From Gluconacetobacter sacchari (GTDB lineage: Bacteria > Pseudomonadota > Alphaproteobacteria > Acetobacterales > Acetobacteraceae), in NCBI RefSeq assembly GCF_014174255.1, contig NZ_JABEQJ010000017.1:41467-105466 (forward strand): DNA of 64,000 nt, read 5' to 3'. Under the pieces are notes generated by a model. The model saw only the letters and a program-made list of their open reading frames with translations, was not told the origin of the DNA and did not search any database. The translations under genes and the position numbers were made by a program. Shown one piece after another: positions 60,800 through 64,000 of the stretch; within the stretch, counting starts at the first letter, position 1, and each line of letters opens with the position of its first letter.

Positions 60800-63409
60800 T
60801 TACGGACTAACGGTATCCGGACTGCCTTCATCGATAGCAAGTATCTTCTCTCGAATTTCCCGAACGATGATCGCTGGGATGTCCATTGTATCGAACTGAT
60901 CGTCGCGCTCCCGAATCCACTTCATACATTCTACTTTGGTAAGGTTATCTCGCGCGATTTTTTCGTAGAGGCTTACGGCAGTCATACGAGATAGGCCCAT
61001 CTCCATGAGAGACAGCAGAGTGCGCGTTGACACGCCGAACTCCAGCTGGGTGCCGATATCGAGATCGGTATCGATCAAATCTTCACGACCGATCTCGCGG
61101 AAATGTAGATGCAGAATGTCCATGTAAGCCGAGAGATATTTTGGCGCTTTGAAGCGAGCCACCTGCTCGACGTGTTCCATTGTTTGTCTGATCAACTTCG
61201 GCAGGACGAACTTCCGACCATGCCTGTTGTGATAATCGATGTTCGCTCTGATCATGGCCGCGAGGGAAAAACCTTTCAGCCACTGAACGACGATCACGAC
61301 GTATAGGGGGATCAGGCTGTCCGGCATGAACGCCGGATAGAGATGCTCGTTGATCCTCCGCATGATGGTGACGAAGCGATCGTAGCTGTCCTGGCTTTCG
61401 ACCGGCGCCGGTATCAGGTTTTCGACATCCTTCTCGTAGGCCCGAAACGCTTCCAACAATGACTGAAGGCCAAGCGCGCTCACGCCTGGGTGCCGCTCTG
61501 CGAAGCCTGATCCGATCTCGATCTTGTCAGCCAAAGCAGCGAGTTGCTCGTCGATCTTTGCGATGGTATTAGGGTTGTGACGCTTTGCGAAGCTCGCCTG
61601 CGCAATCGAGCCCAGTCGCAAGTAGGTGGATAGGAGATATGCTCCAACCTGTTCGAACCGGCCGACGTCGGCCAATTCGAAGAGGGGTGTATCTGCCCTT
61701 CTCTTTAGGTAATCAGCCATGCCGTCACCGGTCTCCAAAACAGCGTCGCTCTCGCGTTTGATCGGATAGCGTGAGCGGATAGGCACGCCATTAGGCCAAG
61801 CTGTTGTGTCATCCGGGTCGATGCACACGATATTACCTTGAAACTCGTTTCCCCACCTCCCAGCACGACCAGCGAGGTTCCAAAAATCATGGGGCTCCAT
61901 CGGATTTCCCATACCTTTGCGGGGACCACGGACCACGATAGTCCGACAGGACAAATTGACGCCCTCGATCAGGGTAGAGGTGCAAACAAGAAAGCGGATT
62001 TTGCCGCTTTTGAAGAGCCGTTCTACTTCCTGTCGGATCAAGGACGGCATGTTGCCGTAGTGGAAAGCAACCCCCTTCAGAACGAGCGACGCAAGGGCAA
62101 AATTTGGGTGAACACCCTTCCGCGCCAGGTCTGCCAATTCGATCAGTTCCTTGTCGGTCCCTTCGATCACGGGGACAAGCTGGGCGATCAAGTCGGCGAT
62201 ATCTTCGGCATCGCCAGCTCGGTTGGCATAAACCAGCGTCCCGCCTCGCTCACCCACTGCGGCTGCAATGAAGGCCAGCTTCTTGGTGACGTTACCAGGT
62301 GAGCTGGCAAGCTCCAAAACACCTACGGGCTGGGATGCCGTCCGCTCCCTTATCGACAGATTCCAGAGTTTCGGCTTGCGCGGGACTTGCTCGGCGACGA
62401 TCAGGTTCTGAATGACCGTCGGGACGTCGCTATCGACGGCATCCGTTTTCGCTGTCCTCGGGGCATCGGCCAATAACTCCTCGGGATTTTGCGTGGCCGG
62501 GCTGATGAAGACCACTTTGAGATCATCATTCGAGCGCTCTAGCCGCTCGATCGCATCCTGCAAAATGACGCCGCGCTGATTGTCCCCGATCTTGTGAGCC
62601 TCATCGACGATGAGCAGATCGACGTGGACGTCTTCTCCGAGAACATTGGCTAACAGATGCAGGCGCTCCTGCGTAAACACCAGGATGAGCTTCTTTCCGC
62701 CTAACTGAGCGGCATCATACTTCTCCGGCAGAGGAAGAGACGACACTTCAATCTCTGCCGCCTTGCCCAAAAGCTGAGCCAAATTTGTCTCAATCTCGGA
62801 AACAAGCGCGCGCGTGGGTGCTAGGTAGACCGATACCCGCGTTTCGGCCGAGCGCATATGATTTATCAGCCATTGCAGGACGAGGAAGGTCTTACCGGAT
62901 GCTGTGGGCGCCGAGGCCGACAGCCAATTATTCAGCGTGGCGCTATCCCAGAACCGTTGCTGAAAATCATTGACCTGAAGCCAGTGGCCGCTGGATTCTA
63001 CCAGGACCGAATGATCTAGTTTGCGACGCTGGGCCTCCATCCGTAGACCGAAACCTAACCGGCCTTCTAGGTCCGTTTCGAGCAGCTTGCGGTCGTTCGC
63101 CAGGGCAACAGCTCGAAAATTTGTCAGCTTGCCTAGAAGGACGGCTCCCGCGTCCTTCACTGGCTGAGTGTCAGCCATCGTCACGGCTCCAGTCGCGATG
63201 CGCAAAGCCGCTTCCTGATGCTGCCGAAACGCTGACCGAGCCAAAATGCTGCCTGCGAACAGCAGACGGTGCCAATCGATAGGAGCTGTCTCCGCAGTTT
63301 CGGGCGCGAGGTTGTCGAGTTCTGTCCGGACGGCCAAACGCGTGAGGGTTTCGACATCATCTTTAACCCCCTCGTCCATCAGCCATGTCGCAAGTTGGTC
63401 AAGGCTCAT
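60800..63409 (-). CDS. hamB: HamB-like superfamily 2 helicase (Hachiman defence)
   Basis: An 869-residue DEAD/DEAH-type helicase. Walker A SAPTASGKTF lies at residues 165-174, motif Ia LAPTRAL near 196, DEAH at 269-272 in VDEAHKIGD, SPAT near 315, and the motif V/VI region CTSTLIEGVNL with NLAGRAGRWGNE. The C-terminal 300 residues are helical. Its start overlaps the HamA-like stop as ATGA, the gene order of Hachiman systems (HamA nuclease-like effector, HamB helicase). In these systems HamB senses damaged or foreign DNA and releases HamA. Confidence 0.85.
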   Translation of the reverse strand: MSLDQLATWLMDEGVKDDVETLTRLAVRTELDNLAPETAETAPIDWHRLLFAGSILARSAFRQHQEAALRIATGAVTMADTQPVKDAGAVLLGKLTNFRAVALANDRKLLETDLEGRLGFGLRMEAQRRKLDHSVLVESSGHWLQVNDFQQRFWDSATLNNWLSASAPTASGKTFLVLQWLINHMRSAETRVSVYLAPTRALVSEIETNLAQLLGKAAEIEVSSLPLPEKYDAAQLGGKKLILVFTQERLHLLANVLGEDVHVDLLIVDEAHKIGDNQRGVILQDAIERLERSNDDLKVVFISPATQNPEELLADAPRTAKTDAVDSDVPTVIQNLIVAEQVPRKPKLWNLSIRERTASQPVGVLELASSPGNVTKKLAFIAAAVGERGGTLVYANRAGDAEDIADLIAQLVPVIEGTDKELIELADLARKGVHPNFALASLVLKGVAFHYGNMPSLIRQEVERLFKSGKIRFLVCTSTLIEGVNLSCRTIVVRGPRKGMGNPMEPHDFWNLAGRAGRWGNEFQGNIVCIDPDDTTAWPNGVPIRSRYPIKRESDAVLETGDGMADYLKRRADTPLFELADVGRFEQVGAYLLSTYLRLGSIAQASFAKRHNPNTIAKIDEQLAALADKIEIGSGFAERHPGVSALGLQSLLEAFRAYEKDVENLIPAPVESQDSYDRFVTIMRRINEHLYPAFMPDSLIPLYVVIVVQWLKGFSLAAMIRANIDYHNRHGRKFVLPKLIRQTMEHVEQVARFKAPKYLSAYMDILHLHFREIGREDLIDTDLDIGTQLEFGVSTRTLLSLMEMGLSRMTAVSLYEKIARDNLTKVECMKWIRERDDQFDTMDIPAIIVREIREKILAIDEGSPDTVSP

Positions 63410-63893
63410 TCAGTAAGCCCCATCGCTTTGAGAAACGCCTTTCGAAAACCATCTGCCGAGGGCAACGGGATGCACAGCACCTCAATTTCAATTTGATTAA
63501 GCTTCTCGGCTGTCAGTCGCTTGCCGATACGGGTTTTCAAATTTTCCAGTTCGGCCTTCGCCGCTTTAGCGATCTCTTCCGCTATGCCCTTCACGCCGTC
63601 GGTCGGATAGTAATCCGCATCAAATCCAATCAGAGCGATGCCGCAGTAGCGAACGCGCTTGGATTGCTTTGAGTCCTTGTTGAAATATTGCCGGAGAGCC
63701 GTCGTGACGATTGGATCCGACAGGTCGGCTTTGTCGCTCAAAAGGATTAGGTCCTTTTCTCGCTCCGCGCCCTCATGATCGGGCCCGATCAGGAAAGGCG
63801 CGATTGACGCGAAGCACTCTTTGATGCCGTCTCCGACATCCTTGTAGACTTTGGACTCACCCCAAAAGAGCTTCAAAACTCCGTCTTCTGTGT
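63406..63893 (-). pseudogene. hamA: HamA-like (DUF1837) effector, N-terminally truncated
   Basis: The readable part is TEDGVLKLFWGESKVYKDVG, then CFASIAPFLIGPDHEGAERE, KADLSDPIVTTALRQYFNKD, YCGIALIGFDADYYPTDGVK and FRKAFLKAMGLTE. WGESK is the E-x-K part of the PD-(D/E)xK nuclease core. A normal DUF1837 protein should have about 100 more residues before TEDG, but upstream the frame meets TAG at 63928 after unrelated sequence. The only in-frame start is a TTG at 63876. The gene is probably broken by insertion at about 63893. Confidence 0.72.
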
Positions 63894-64000
63894 ACCGGCC
63901 TCGGTTTTTGAGACATCTGGTTGAAGCCTAAGCGGCGAGAGCCGCAGTGGAAAGAGCCCTGGCACGCACGGCATTCGGGGAGATGAACCCGTGCCGTTCA
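63891..64000 (-). other. Possible end of an insertion sequence entering from the right edge
   Basis: The minus strand reads an open frame ending GFISPNAVRARALSTAALAA then TAG at 63928-63930, and about 35 bases later CCGAGGCCGGTACA, where HamA-like sequence begins. On the plus strand this edge reads TGTACCGGCCTCGGTTTTT. TGTA-start ends are seen in some IS3-type elements. The transposase gene would lie beyond the window. Confidence 0.35.

Noticed and set aside
1..64000. CRISPR arrays, tRNA and rRNA genes
   Set aside because: No regularly spaced repeat array and no cloverleaf or ribosomal RNA sequence was seen by eye.

Overview
The window is GC-rich and reads as mobile DNA from an alphaproteobacterium, most likely an acetic acid bacterium (Acetobacteraceae). 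This rests on the replication/partition module, the set of conserved DUF genes typical of alphaproteobacterial integrative elements, ImuA-ImuB-DnaE2 mutasomes with GTTC-N7-GTTC SOS boxes, and an IS5-family element. I see no tRNA, rRNA or clearly chromosomal housekeeping genes. The genus is not proven.

Layout. (1) 1-30.9 kb is an integrative/plasmid-like backbone, mostly on the minus strand: helix-turn-helix gene, replication initiator, parA and a methyltransferase start in a tightly overlapping operon (1-2149); an SOS mutasome dnaE2-imuB-imuA (2319-7679) with a divergent SRAP gene (8517); a DUF2285/XRE regulatory block (9187-10659); DUF736, DUF2493, a toprim protein and DUF932 (11311-19617), the last interrupted by a group II intron; a cargo insert of MarR/MFS, a TetR-linked DUF302/hydrolase/reductase cluster and transposase debris (19.8-26.2 kb); then parB and a large serine recombinase (26450-30869). 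(2) 31-36.3 kb is cargo: Fic protein, VOC protein, IS5-type IS, AraC/NAD-dependent epimerase pair. (3) 36.5-40.4 kb is a cluster of small unknown genes with a glycosyltransferase fragment. (4) 40.5-46.2 kb holds a LexA/CI-like repressor that lacks its self-cleavage residues and an operon starting with a TraT-like lipoprotein. (5) 46.9-53.7 kb is a mobilisation block: TraK/TraL/TraM-like proteins and a MOBF relaxase-helicase. (6) 53.8-60 kb is a second mutasome with its own SOS box and a truncated divergent SRAP gene. (7) 60.5-64 kb has a DUF3223 gene and a Hachiman-like pair, HamB helicase plus an N-terminally broken HamA.

How parts may work together. Both mutasomes are SOS-type operons (ImuA adaptor, catalytically dead Y-family ImuB, DnaE2 error-prone polymerase), and each is paired with an SRAP abasic-site protein gene on the opposite strand. 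In the first module a 15-bp palindrome occurs upstream of the XRE regulator and again between parB and the integrase gene, suggesting that one regulator coordinates maintenance and integration. In the second module TGTCGTT half-sites occur at the TraT-operon promoter and upstream of the non-cleavable repressor, suggesting a repressor-operon pair.

The window looks like at least two mobile backbones joined together, with degraded genes at several junctions (DUF2285, DUF2000, IS256, SRAP and glycosyltransferase fragments).
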